Source of the DNA: an uncultured Pelagibacteraceae bacterium
GTDB taxonomy: Bacteria; Pseudomonadota; Alphaproteobacteria; Pelagibacterales; Pelagibacteraceae
Direction of reading: 5' to 3'
NCBI GenBank assembly: GCA_902597865.1
Contig: CACJZL010000004.1
Coordinates: 1-64,000 of the forward strand
Length of the DNA: 64,000 nt
The notes under the pieces are model-generated. The model made no database searches and had not been told where the DNA came from. It was given only the letters and a program-made list of their open reading frames with translations. Below are positions 8,880 through 16,515 of this stretch, in pieces. The position numbers and the translations under genes are program-made. The first letter of the stretch is position 1; each line of letters starts with the position of its first letter.

Positions 8880-9488
8880 TTAGTTGTACTTCATAGAGAT
8901 TATAATCTCTTCATTTTCTGTTTCAAGACCACCTTTGCAGGAAACAGGGTTAACATTTTCCTTAAAGGCTAATTCTGTAGTAGGTCTTAGAATAACTTCT
9001 AATTTTACTAAATTTACCAATTCCTCTAGAGCACTTTGATCATAACGCCATCTTGGCCAATTACTTGGAGTAGAGAAAATCGATGTTAAGTAGCTCGTTG
9101 CCATAGTAAACCGATAATTACTTAAATTTTCATTTCTTAATAAATGGTCTCTGACTGAATTAAATATATTTCTACATTTAAAAGAGTCAGACATATAATT
9201 TTCCTCTTTTAAATTTTTGTTAACTGGAATTGAAACAATTAAGTCAACAGTATTTTTCCAAAAAGAACTTACAACATCGATGTAAATATCCTCATAAGGT
9301 ATATCCTTATGTTTTTTAATTGCTGGATAAGTACTTTTTAAATCTTCCTTTAATCTAAAAATACCAATATCAAAGACAGTAAGTTGCTGGTTTCTTAATA
9401 AAGTTGTCATGTCTTGTGAAAAAACATTACTAATGATTAGTAAATGCAGTGTAAGAAAAATTAAAATATTTTTTAATATTTTAACCAT
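8880..9488 (-). CDS. Secreted protein of unknown function in the Pho cluster
   Basis: I do not recognise a family. The 202-residue product starts with a clear signal peptide (MVKILKNILIFLTLHLLIISNVFSQ), so a periplasmic location is likely. The mature part of about 177 residues has no repeats, no further membrane helix and two Cys (in DSFKCRNIFNS and NPVSCKGG) that could form a disulphide. It is rich in charged helices, with WPRWRYDQSALEELVNLVKLEVIL near the end. The track start is a TTG at 9521 that overlaps a Pho-box-like site; the ATG at 9486-9488 begins the signal peptide and is preferred. Lying between phoR and pstS suggests a role in phosphate acquisition, but this is inference from context only. 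Confidence 0.75.
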   Translation of the reverse strand: MVKILKNILIFLTLHLLIISNVFSQDMTTLLRNQQLTVFDIGIFRLKEDLKSTYPAIKKHKDIPYEDIYIDVVSSFWKNTVDLIVSIPVNKNLKEENYMSDSFKCRNIFNSVRDHLLRNENLSNYRFTMATSYLTSIFSTPSNWPRWRYDQSALEELVNLVKLEVILRPTTELAFKENVNPVSCKGGLETENEEIIISMKYN

Positions 9489-9520
9489 ATCTAAGTTTAA
9501 TAAATTTGTAATATTAATCA

Positions 9521-9538
9521 ATAAGAGAAATGTTAAAA
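9521..9538 (-). promoter_or_regulatory. Degenerate Pho-box-like site before the unknown secreted gene
   Basis: The minus strand reads TTTTAAC-ATTT-CTCTTAT. Fourteen of 18 positions equal the pstS Pho box, in the same spacing, and the site ends 33 bases before the preferred ATG of the unknown secreted gene. The G of both CTGT cores is lost, so binding may be weak. AT-rich background raises the chance of a coincidental match. Confidence 0.4.
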
Positions 9539-9572
9539 TTTACTTAAATAACACTATATTATATAGCCTTTT

Positions 9573-10721
9573 TTAATTTTGATTTGATGGTAAAAAAATT
9601 TTGATTTCAGTACCATTATTTTCCTTAGATAGAATCTCAAAATCACCTCTGTGCTGAGTTACGATGTGTTTCATTATTGCTAAACCTAAACCAGTACCAC
9701 CAGTTTTATTACTTTGTTCGATATCTACACGAAAGAATCTTTCAGTTACGCGAGAAATATATTTTTGAGGAATACCAACACCTTCATCTCTAATGCTTAT
9801 CATCATACTTTTTTCAATTAGCTTTCCATAGTTTTCTTTGTTGGTGATATATATATTTTTATTTTCAGGTGAGTATTTAATTGCATTATCCAAAAGATTT
9901 GAAAAAACTGTATTTAATTTTTTTTCGTCACCTAAAACAGTTGAATTATCTAAAATTTTATTTTTGACTGTAATTTTTTTTTTTTTCAAGACTATCTCAA
10001 AGTTGCTTATTATTTCTTTAAAAATTTTATTTATGCTCACTGATTTTGTGGGCCTGATATGCTCTTCAAGCTCAATTCTTGCCAAGATTAAAAGATCATT
10101 TATAAGATTTTCCATTCTGCTTGATTGATCATTCAAAATTTTCATAAATTTTTTTTTAGCCTTTTCATCATCAGAGGCAGGTCCTTGGATGGTCTCTAAA
10201 GATCCTTTGATGGCCATTAACGGTGTTCTTAATTCATGGCTAACATTTGCTACAAAATCACTTTTGAATTTTTGTGCTTTTGTAATTTCAGTAAAGTCTT
10301 TTAAGAATAATACCACAGAGTCTGGCTCTGGAAATAAATGCGTTGGACCTGGGATTATATAAATTTTATAAAATTGATATGATGGTAAATCTATTTCGAC
10401 ATTGATATTAATTGTCCTGTTTTCACTAATTGCTTTCTCAATACTTTCTAATAATTCATTCTTTCGAATAATTGAGGATATATTTTTATCAATTAAACTT
10501 CTTCCAAACCTTTTTAACGCGCTTGGGTTTGCATATTTTATTGAATTAAACTTATCTAAAGCAAAAAATTGGTCCTCGAGTTCATCTATAATTACTCTTT
10601 TGGTTTTTTCCTCCCTTTTATTAACTATAGGTGCAATATTAACTGGTTTATCATTTTTTTTGTTCAGTAAATATAATAAATAAACTACAACAACAATAAG
10701 TAGAAAAATAATGTACTCCAT
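9573..10721 (-). CDS. phoR: Phosphate regulon sensor kinase PhoR
   Basis: Membrane histidine kinase of 382 residues that phosphorylates PhoB. A single N-terminal helix (about 2-19) is followed by a PAS-like domain (about 45-140), the HisKA box FVANVSHELRTPLMAIKGSLE with the phosphorylated His, and the ATPase domain: N box VFSNLLDNAIKYSPE, G1 DEGVGIP, F box RFFRVD and G2 GGTGLGLAIMKHIV. There is no periplasmic sensor domain, as in other PhoR proteins that read phosphate through Pst-PhoU. It sits separately from phoB, upstream of the unknown secreted gene and downstream of agt. Fifty bases separate it from agt, with no obvious terminator. Confidence 0.93.
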   Translation of the reverse strand: MEYIIFLLIVVVVYLLYLLNKKNDKPVNIAPIVNKREEKTKRVIIDELEDQFFALDKFNSIKYANPSALKRFGRSLIDKNISSIIRKNELLESIEKAISENRTININVEIDLPSYQFYKIYIIPGPTHLFPEPDSVVLFLKDFTEITKAQKFKSDFVANVSHELRTPLMAIKGSLETIQGPASDDEKAKKKFMKILNDQSSRMENLINDLLILARIELEEHIRPTKSVSINKIFKEIISNFEIVLKKKKITVKNKILDNSTVLGDEKKLNTVFSNLLDNAIKYSPENKNIYITNKENYGKLIEKSMMISIRDEGVGIPQKYISRVTERFFRVDIEQSNKTGGTGLGLAIMKHIVTQHRGDFEILSKENNGTEIKIFLPSNQN

Positions 10722-10771
10722 GATCTTGAATTATATTAGTTTGCAATATTAAGCTTTTTAATGCAATTAAA

Positions 10772-11794
10772 TTAAGAATTAATTTCTTTCGAATTTGGGT
10801 AAATATTATCGTAAAATATCCTTGCTGTTTCCTCCCAAGTAAATTTTTTAGCAAATTCTAAACAATCACCTCTATTTACTTTTAAGGCTTTGTGCGCTGA
10901 AATTTTTAAATCATTATCCAAACAATTAATTTTTGAACCTTCAAATATATCTTTTGGTCCAGGTACTGGGTAAGCAGCAACTGGAGTTCCACAATTTAAT
11001 GACTCGCAAACGACAATTCCAAATGTGTCGGTTTTACTTGGAAATACAAAAACGTCTGCTGATGCAAAGTGAGATGCTAATTCACCATTTGTTTTTTCAC
11101 CTAAAAATATATCCCTGGGGAATTCTTTTTTTAATTTCTTTAAATCCGGACCTTTACCTATTATCAATTTTGTGCCTTCTAAATCACACTCTAAAAAAGC
11201 TCTAATATTTTTCTCTACAGCAACACGTCCAACATAAATCCATATTGGTCTTTTATGTGGTAAATCAATTTTTTTGGGATTTTTAAAAGCTCCATGGTTT
11301 CCGCCTCTAGTCCATGTCACCATTTTTTTATTGTCTATACCAATATCAATTAATTCATTTCTCATAGACTCTGTGGTAACTAGAATTCTTTCTGCTTTAT
11401 TATGAAAACTTGCTAAAAATTTTTCTGCCCATTTAGATGGAATGATTGGAAAATATAATTTTAGATATTTATCAAATCTAGTATGAAAGCTGGTAGTAAA
11501 TTTGAGATTATTTTTAATGCAATATCTTCTTGCCATAGTTCCAATTGGACCTTCGGTTGCTATATGAATAGCGTCTGGTTTGATTTTTTCTATTAGATTT
11601 CCAACTCTAGGCCAGACATTAATCGAAAGTCTTATTTCGTTATATTTAGGCATAGGAAATGTTAAAAATAAATCTGGAGTGATATATTCTACTAAATGAC
11701 CCTGTTCTTTCAAAACTTGACCTGTTTCATGGAGAGTTCTTACAACACCGTTAACTTGAGGAAAATATGCATCCGTCGCAATTAAGATTTTCAT
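10772..11794 (-). CDS. agt: GT4 glycosyltransferase, probable glycolipid synthase (Agt-like)
   Basis: A GT-B fold glycosyltransferase of family GT4, 340 residues. The N-terminal acceptor domain contains FPQVNGVVRTLHETGQVLKEQGH and the nucleotide-sugar domain (from about 185) contains PIWIYVGRVAVEKNIRAFLE, then VFVFPSKTDTFGIVVCESLNCGTPVAA, the E-x7-E donor-binding motif. It starts 2 bases after plcP. The PlcP-Agt pair is the established marker of phosphate-starvation lipid remodelling in marine heterotrophs including SAR11, where the enzyme adds a sugar to diacylglycerol to make glycolipids replacing phospholipids. The fold is certain. The lipid acceptor is inferred from the gene pair and Pho neighbourhood, and sugar specificity is unknown. 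Confidence 0.85.
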   Translation of the reverse strand: MKILIATDAYFPQVNGVVRTLHETGQVLKEQGHLVEYITPDLFLTFPMPKYNEIRLSINVWPRVGNLIEKIKPDAIHIATEGPIGTMARRYCIKNNLKFTTSFHTRFDKYLKLYFPIIPSKWAEKFLASFHNKAERILVTTESMRNELIDIGIDNKKMVTWTRGGNHGAFKNPKKIDLPHKRPIWIYVGRVAVEKNIRAFLECDLEGTKLIIGKGPDLKKLKKEFPRDIFLGEKTNGELASHFASADVFVFPSKTDTFGIVVCESLNCGTPVAAYPVPGPKDIFEGSKINCLDNDLKISAHKALKVNRGDCLEFAKKFTWEETARIFYDNIYPNSKEINS

Positions 11795-11796
11795 TT

Positions 11797-12618
11797 TTAA
11801 GATGCTTTTTTTAGATTTTTTGTTTCTAAAATATTTGAAATTTCGTCTTTATCTAAATATTTATCCCTTATTTTATCCCAATAAATAATTTCGAACTTTC
11901 CGTTGTAATTTTCTACTAATGCGGTGCATGACTCAACCCAATCACCGCAATTTAAATAATTTATTCCATTGAATTCTTGATCTTCCGCATGATGAATATG
12001 GCCACAAATTATTCCATCATATTTTTTGCTTTTTGCATAATCTGAAAGTGTTTTTTCATATTCACCGATATATTTTACTGCATTTTTAACTTTATATTTT
12101 AAGAATTTTGCAAGAGACCAGTACTCTTTACCTCTTAATTTTCTAAAGAAATTTATAATCACATTAATTCGTAGTAATAAATTATAAGCAACAGATCCAA
12201 TTTTAGATAACCATTTAGCGTGTTTCATCACTCCATCCCACGCATCACCATGTACGACTAGATATTTTTTTCCTAAACTTGTTTCGTGAACAATTCTATT
12301 TAACAAGTGTATATCACCAAAATTCATAGGAATAAATTTCCTAAACAATTCATCATGATTGCCTGTTATGTAGAAAACTTTAGTACCATGTCTTGCTTTT
12401 CTTAATATTTTTTGAATTACGTCATTATGTTCTTGGGGCCAATAAAAATTTTTTTGCATCGCCCAAACATCAACAATATCACCAACAAGATAAAGATTTT
12501 CTGATCTAGAGTTTTTGAAAAATTCTAGAATCTTATTTGCCTGACATCCTTTTGTTCCAAGATGTAAATCTGAAATAAATATACTTTTATACTTTAGTAA
12601 AGGTGGTTTATTTTTCAT
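11797..12618 (-). CDS. plcP: Metallophosphoesterase, PlcP-type phospholipase C
   Basis: A calcineurin-like phosphoesterase of 273 residues. All metal-binding motifs are present: FISDLHLGTKG (D-x-H), YLVGDIVDVW (GDxxD), YITGNHDELF (GNHD), YLVVHGDAWDG and GIICGHIHHAE (GHxH). The closest textbook relatives are UDP-2,3-diacylglucosamine hydrolases (LpxH). However, this genome already has lpxI in its lipid A cluster (48687-49475), so an LpxH role is unnecessary. Tight coupling to a GT4 glycosyltransferase and the Pho genes fits PlcP, which removes the phosphate headgroup from phospholipids to give diacylglycerol for glycolipids. A weak Pho-box-like site lies about 65 bases upstream. The specific substrate is inferred. 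Confidence 0.85.
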   Translation of the reverse strand: MKNKPPLLKYKSIFISDLHLGTKGCQANKILEFFKNSRSENLYLVGDIVDVWAMQKNFYWPQEHNDVIQKILRKARHGTKVFYITGNHDELFRKFIPMNFGDIHLLNRIVHETSLGKKYLVVHGDAWDGVMKHAKWLSKIGSVAYNLLLRINVIINFFRKLRGKEYWSLAKFLKYKVKNAVKYIGEYEKTLSDYAKSKKYDGIICGHIHHAEDQEFNGINYLNCGDWVESCTALVENYNGKFEIIYWDKIRDKYLDKDEISNILETKNLKKAS

Positions 12619-12682
12619 ATAATCTTGTTTTTTTTTTTGATTCGCTTATAAGTAGAATCATAATTATCTTGTACATATTTAT

Positions 12683-12700
12683 GTTACAGAATTATTAAAT
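12683..12700 (-). promoter_or_regulatory. Pho-box-like site before plcP-agt
   Basis: On the minus strand ATTTAAT-AATT-CTGTAAC has one perfect half-site, identical to one in the pstS Pho box, and one 5-of-7 half-site at the correct 11-base period. It lies in the divergent plcP/dagK gap (12619-12701), 64 bases before the plcP ATG and directly against the dagK start. It is imperfect and in AT-rich sequence, but the location is where regulation of lipid remodelling by PhoB would be expected. Confidence 0.45.
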
Positions 12701-12701
12701 T

Positions 12702-13592
12702 ATGAAATTTTGTTTGATATATAACAAAAAATCCGCGGGGGGAAGAAAGTCAAATTTTATTAAAAAGATTGTTTATGAAATTCGAAGACAACATCGGGTT
12801 GATTTTTTTGAGACAGAAAGTGAGTATCAAGCTTCAGAAATAATAAAAAATCTCACAAAACATCAATATAACAGATTATTATTAGCTGGTGGGGATGGAT
12901 CAGTTTCATTTGCAATTAACGAACTTATAAAAAATAATTTTAATTTTAATAAAAATTTTGCAATTGGGTATATTCCAGCAGGAACGGCCAATATTCTACA
13001 AGCTGAATTAGGTATGTCTAAAAACATTAAACAAATTGCGAAAACATTAACCTCAAATAATTTTAATAAATCTAATTTAATGAAAATAAATGAAAAACAT
13101 TTTGTTTTGATGGCAGGATTAGGATGGGATGCTCAAATAGTTCAATCAATTAATTCTTCAATTAAAAAAATAATGGGAAAATTAATATTTGGCATCAAAG
13201 GTTTACAAAAATTTTTATTTATGAAAAATAAAAAAATCAAAATATTAATCAATAATGAAACTTATTATGCAGATTGGATACTATGTACAAATAGCAAATA
13301 TTATGCGGGACATCATTCTATAGCAAAAACAAATATTTTTGATGATAAAGTTGTCACCTATATCTTTGAAAACTTAAATCGATTAAAATTATTATATTAC
13401 ATATATTTAGTGGCTATTTATGGTAATTTGGAAAAATCAAAATCAGTGATTATAAAATATGATGATAATATTAAATTTGATGGTATGAATAGTAAAATAC
13501 CAGTACAAATAGATGGTGACAATTTTGGTAATTTCAAAGAAGTTTTAATTTCAAAATCGGAAAAAAAAATAAATATATTAAAGTCCGGCTAA
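12702..13592 (+). CDS. Diacylglycerol/lipid kinase family protein (DagK/YegS type)
   Basis: A 296-residue member of the DAGK catalytic-domain lipid kinases, which phosphorylate diacylglycerol or related lipids. The N domain contains the nucleotide-binding loop LLLAGGDGSVSFAINEL and YIPAGTANILQAELG; the C domain is beta-rich and includes GLGWDAQIV and QIDGDNFG. It has no transmembrane helix, unlike the small membrane DgkA. It is divergent from plcP by 83 bases. Beside a gene that produces diacylglycerol and one that consumes it, it could return diacylglycerol to phosphatidic acid when phosphate is available. That coupling is inference. It converges on manC with only 2 bases between. Confidence 0.82.
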   Translation: MKFCLIYNKKSAGGRKSNFIKKIVYEIRRQHRVDFFETESEYQASEIIKNLTKHQYNRLLLAGGDGSVSFAINELIKNNFNFNKNFAIGYIPAGTANILQAELGMSKNIKQIAKTLTSNNFNKSNLMKINEKHFVLMAGLGWDAQIVQSINSSIKKIMGKLIFGIKGLQKFLFMKNKKIKILINNETYYADWILCTNSKYYAGHHSIAKTNIFDDKVVTYIFENLNRLKLLYYIYLVAIYGNLEKSKSVIIKYDDNIKFDGMNSKIPVQIDGDNFGNFKEVLISKSEKKINILKSG

Positions 13593-13594
13593 TA

Positions 13595-14797
13595 CTATTT
13601 TACCCTACCGTATACATCCTGATATCTAACAATATCTGTTTCTTTAAGGATTGAGCCTATTTGTGCTTCTATAATTTTTACCGGTTTTTTAAATGGATTT
13701 TCAATTCTATGAACAGCTCCTAATGGAATATAAATAGTTTCACCAGGTTTCTTTAAGAATTTACTTTTATTTAGAGTAATTCTTGGAATTCCATGAGTAA
13801 CTACCCAGTGTTCTGCTCTATGGAAATGTTTTTGAAGACTTAAAATACCTTTAGATTTCACATACAATTCTTTAATTAAGAATTCTTTGCCTTTAAATAA
13901 GTTTGTGTAGCTGCCCCATGGTCTATAAAATACGTTTTTCTTTTTAAAATATCTATTTTTAATCTTTCCGTACATTTTGCAGATTTCTTTCCAGCTCCCT
14001 AGATCTGACCATGGAATATCAAGTTTGATCGCATTGATATTTTTAGTTTTCTCTAGTATCGCATAATCAAACGATTTTGCTGTAGCTTTAGAAAATGCTT
14101 GTTTGTTTAAATAATACACATTGCTTTTATATTTAGCTTTTATTACAGCTTTGTTACAGTTTCGAAAAATATTAGGCTGATATTTCTTAAAATTATTAAT
14201 AATTGAGTCTTTTCTCAAAAAAAACATCCCAGAATTCCAATAACCCTTTTGTTTAATTACTTGCTTTGCCTTTGATACTTTTGGTTTTTCAATAAATCTA
14301 GTGACTTTATTAATGTTCTTTTTTTTCTTGGTAATGAAATATCCATACTCACTAGAAGGACTTGTTGGTTTTATTCCAAATATAAATACGTTTTTCTCGT
14401 CTAAATTTGACTTATTTTTATTAATAGCTGTGATTAGTTTATTTGGTTTTTCAATTAAATGATCTGCAGCAAAATACATTAAAGGCTGGTTATATGGGAC
14501 GTCTTTAATCAGTGCTGATGCTAAAATTGCTGGAGCAGTATTCTTTTTTGCTGGCTCTAAAATAATCTTGTATTTTTTAATTTTACTTTTCTTTAAAGCC
14601 TTTTTTACATCCCTAAGATATTTTGAATTAGTGCTAATAATTGGATAGTCAAAAACTTTACTTTTAACTCTTTCAAAAGTTTTGTTAATTAAAGTCCAAC
14701 CACCAAAATCTATGAACTGTTTTGCTTGATGTTTAGATTTTTTAGGCCACAGTCTAGTACCTGCTCCTCCGCATAGAATAACTGGTCTAATTTTCAT
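13595..14797 (-). CDS. manC: Mannose-1-phosphate guanylyltransferase with mannose-6-phosphate isomerase domain
   Basis: Makes GDP-mannose for cell-surface polysaccharide. Residues 1-270 form the nucleotidyltransferase with RPVILCGGAGTRLWPKKSKHQAKQFI; the usual PKQF of the active-site loop is here AKQF, with the Lys retained. Further motifs are FAADHLIEKP and FIEKPKVSKAKQVI. From about 295 a cupin domain of the type II mannose-6-phosphate isomerase class follows, with RPWGSYTNLFKGKEFLIKELYVKSKG, QKHFHRAEHWVVTHG and GAVHRIENP. The 400-residue product is shorter than typical 470-residue bifunctional ManC/XanB proteins, so isomerase activity is not certain. It overlaps ilvD by one base and is last in valS-ilvD-manC. 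Confidence 0.88.
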   Translation of the reverse strand: MKIRPVILCGGAGTRLWPKKSKHQAKQFIDFGGWTLINKTFERVKSKVFDYPIISTNSKYLRDVKKALKKSKIKKYKIILEPAKKNTAPAILASALIKDVPYNQPLMYFAADHLIEKPNKLITAINKNKSNLDEKNVFIFGIKPTSPSSEYGYFITKKKKNINKVTRFIEKPKVSKAKQVIKQKGYWNSGMFFLRKDSIINNFKKYQPNIFRNCNKAVIKAKYKSNVYYLNKQAFSKATAKSFDYAILEKTKNINAIKLDIPWSDLGSWKEICKMYGKIKNRYFKKKNVFYRPWGSYTNLFKGKEFLIKELYVKSKGILSLQKHFHRAEHWVVTHGIPRITLNKSKFLKKPGETIYIPLGAVHRIENPFKKPVKIIEAQIGSILKETDIVRYQDVYGRVK

Positions 14798-16515
14798 TAA
14801 ATATCAGCGTATGTTCTAACCTCTTCTTTTGCTCCAGGGTGCGTAGGTGCACCTAGATAAGCTGGACCGACTGTTTGAGCATACTTCCAAAGTGTTCCAT
14901 TACCAAAATTAATTTTCTTTGGTTTCCATTTCTTTCTTCTTTTGGCTAATTCTTTTCTAGATAAACGAACATTAATTGTTCCCTTCTTAGCATCTAAATC
15001 TATGATGTCTCCGTTCTTAAGTAAAGCTATTGGTCCTCCAACTGATGCTTCAGGTCCAACATGGCCTATACAAAATCCTCTCGTTGCACCTGAAAATCTT
15101 CCATCAGTTATAAGTGCAACTTTTTCACCTTTACCTTGTCCGTAAATTGCTCCAGTTGTTTGAAGCATTTCTCTCATGCCTGGCCCACCTTTTGGCCCTT
15201 CGTATCTTATAATTATAATGTCACCGTCTTTATATTTTTTATTTTTAACTGCTTTATAAGCAGCTTCTTCAGTATCGAAACATCTTGCTTTACCTGTGAA
15301 TTGTAATTTCTTTAATCCAGCGACTTTAACAATTGCTCCATCGGGTGCTAAATTTCCTTTTAAACCAACAACACCTCCATCAGGAGACAATGGTTGGTTA
15401 TGAGTTCTCATAACTTTTTGATTTTTATTAAACTTAACGTTTTTTAAATTTTGTCTCATTGTTTTACCTGTAACTGTCATACAATCACCGTGTATATAAC
15501 CACCATTTAATAAAGTTTTTAAAAGCATTGGAACTCCACCTGCTTTCCACATATCTTTTGCAACATATTTTCCACCAGGTTTTAAGTCTGCAAGATAAGG
15601 TGTTTTCTTAAATATCCTAGCTACATCCATTAAATCAAATTTAATTCCTGCTTCATTTGCAAGTGCAGGTAAATGTAAAGCAGCATTAGTTGAACCACCT
15701 GTTGCAGCAACAATTGTTGCAGCATTTTCTAAAGATTTTTTTGTAACAATGTCTCTTGGTCTTATATTTTTTGCTAATAAATTCATTACCGCTTTACCAC
15801 TTTTTAAAGCATAAGAATCTCTTTGTGTGTATGGCGCTGGTGTTCCAGCTGAATATGGTAATGCTAATCCTATTGCCTCAGATACACATGCCATAGTATT
15901 TGCTGTAAATTGTCCGCCACACGCGCCAGCACTTGGGCAAGCCTTAAGTTCTAGTTTTCTCAGTGCATGTGCTGACATTTTTCCTGAAGAAAATTTTCCA
16001 ACTCCTTCAAATACATCAACAACTGTTACATCTTTTCCGTTAAATCTACCTGGTAATATTGAACCACCATAGATAAAGACACTTGGTACATTTAATCTAA
16101 CCATTGCCATCATTAAGCCTGGTAAAGATTTATCACATCCTGCAACGCCAACTAAAGCGTCATAACAATGACCTCTAACAGTTAATTCAGTTGAGTCTGC
16201 AATAACATCTCTTGAAATCAATGAAGATTTCATTCCTTCATGACCCATTGCTATTCCATCTGTGACTGTAATTGTACAAAATTCTCTTGGTGTGCCGCCT
16301 GCTTGATGAACTCCTTTTTTAACCGATTGAGCCTGTCTCATTAAAGCAATATTACAAGGAGCTGCCTCGTTCCATGTTGAAACAACACCTACAAAAGGTT
16401 TTGCCACATCTTTTTCGGTCAAATCCATTGCATAATAAAAAGATCTTTGTGGAGCCTTATCAGGTCCTAAAGATGTGTGTCTACTTGGTAATTTCTTCTT
16501 ATTAAATTTCTTCAT
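14797..16515 (-). CDS. ilvD: Dihydroxy-acid dehydratase
   Basis: Dehydrates 2,3-dihydroxy-isovalerate and -3-methylvalerate in valine, leucine and isoleucine biosynthesis, using an Fe-S cluster. The 572 residues cover the whole IlvD/Edd fold. Cluster ligands are visible in [16 protein letters not shown] and [26 protein letters not shown], and [19 protein letters not shown] is near the C terminus. It shares one base with both valS upstream and manC downstream, so the three genes are almost certainly cotranscribed. Pairing with valyl-tRNA synthetase links valine supply with charging, though this may be only gene-order economy. Confidence 0.96.
   Translation of the reverse strand: MKKFNKKKLPSRHTSLGPDKAPQRSFYYAMDLTEKDVAKPFVGVVSTWNEAAPCNIALMRQAQSVKKGVHQAGGTPREFCTITVTDGIAMGHEGMKSSLISRDVIADSTELTVRGHCYDALVGVAGCDKSLPGLMMAMVRLNVPSVFIYGGSILPGRFNGKDVTVVDVFEGVGKFSSGKMSAHALRKLELKACPSAGACGGQFTANTMACVSEAIGLALPYSAGTPAPYTQRDSYALKSGKAVMNLLAKNIRPRDIVTKKSLENAATIVAATGGSTNAALHLPALANEAGIKFDLMDVARIFKKTPYLADLKPGGKYVAKDMWKAGGVPMLLKTLLNGGYIHGDCMTVTGKTMRQNLKNVKFNKNQKVMRTHNQPLSPDGGVVGLKGNLAPDGAIVKVAGLKKLQFTGKARCFDTEEAAYKAVKNKKYKDGDIIIIRYEGPKGGPGMREMLQTTGAIYGQGKGEKVALITDGRFSGATRGFCIGHVGPEASVGGPIALLKNGDIIDLDAKKGTINVRLSRKELAKRRKKWKPKKINFGNGTLWKYAQTVGPAYLGAPTHPGAKEEVRTYADI

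Noticed and set aside
10651-10854. Minus-strand 67-residue ORF between phoR and agt
   Set aside because: It overlaps the ends of both genes in another frame and has no start signal or domain.
15827-16072. Plus-strand 81-residue ORF
   Set aside because: It is a shadow of ilvD, which has clear Fe-S ligands in the other frame.
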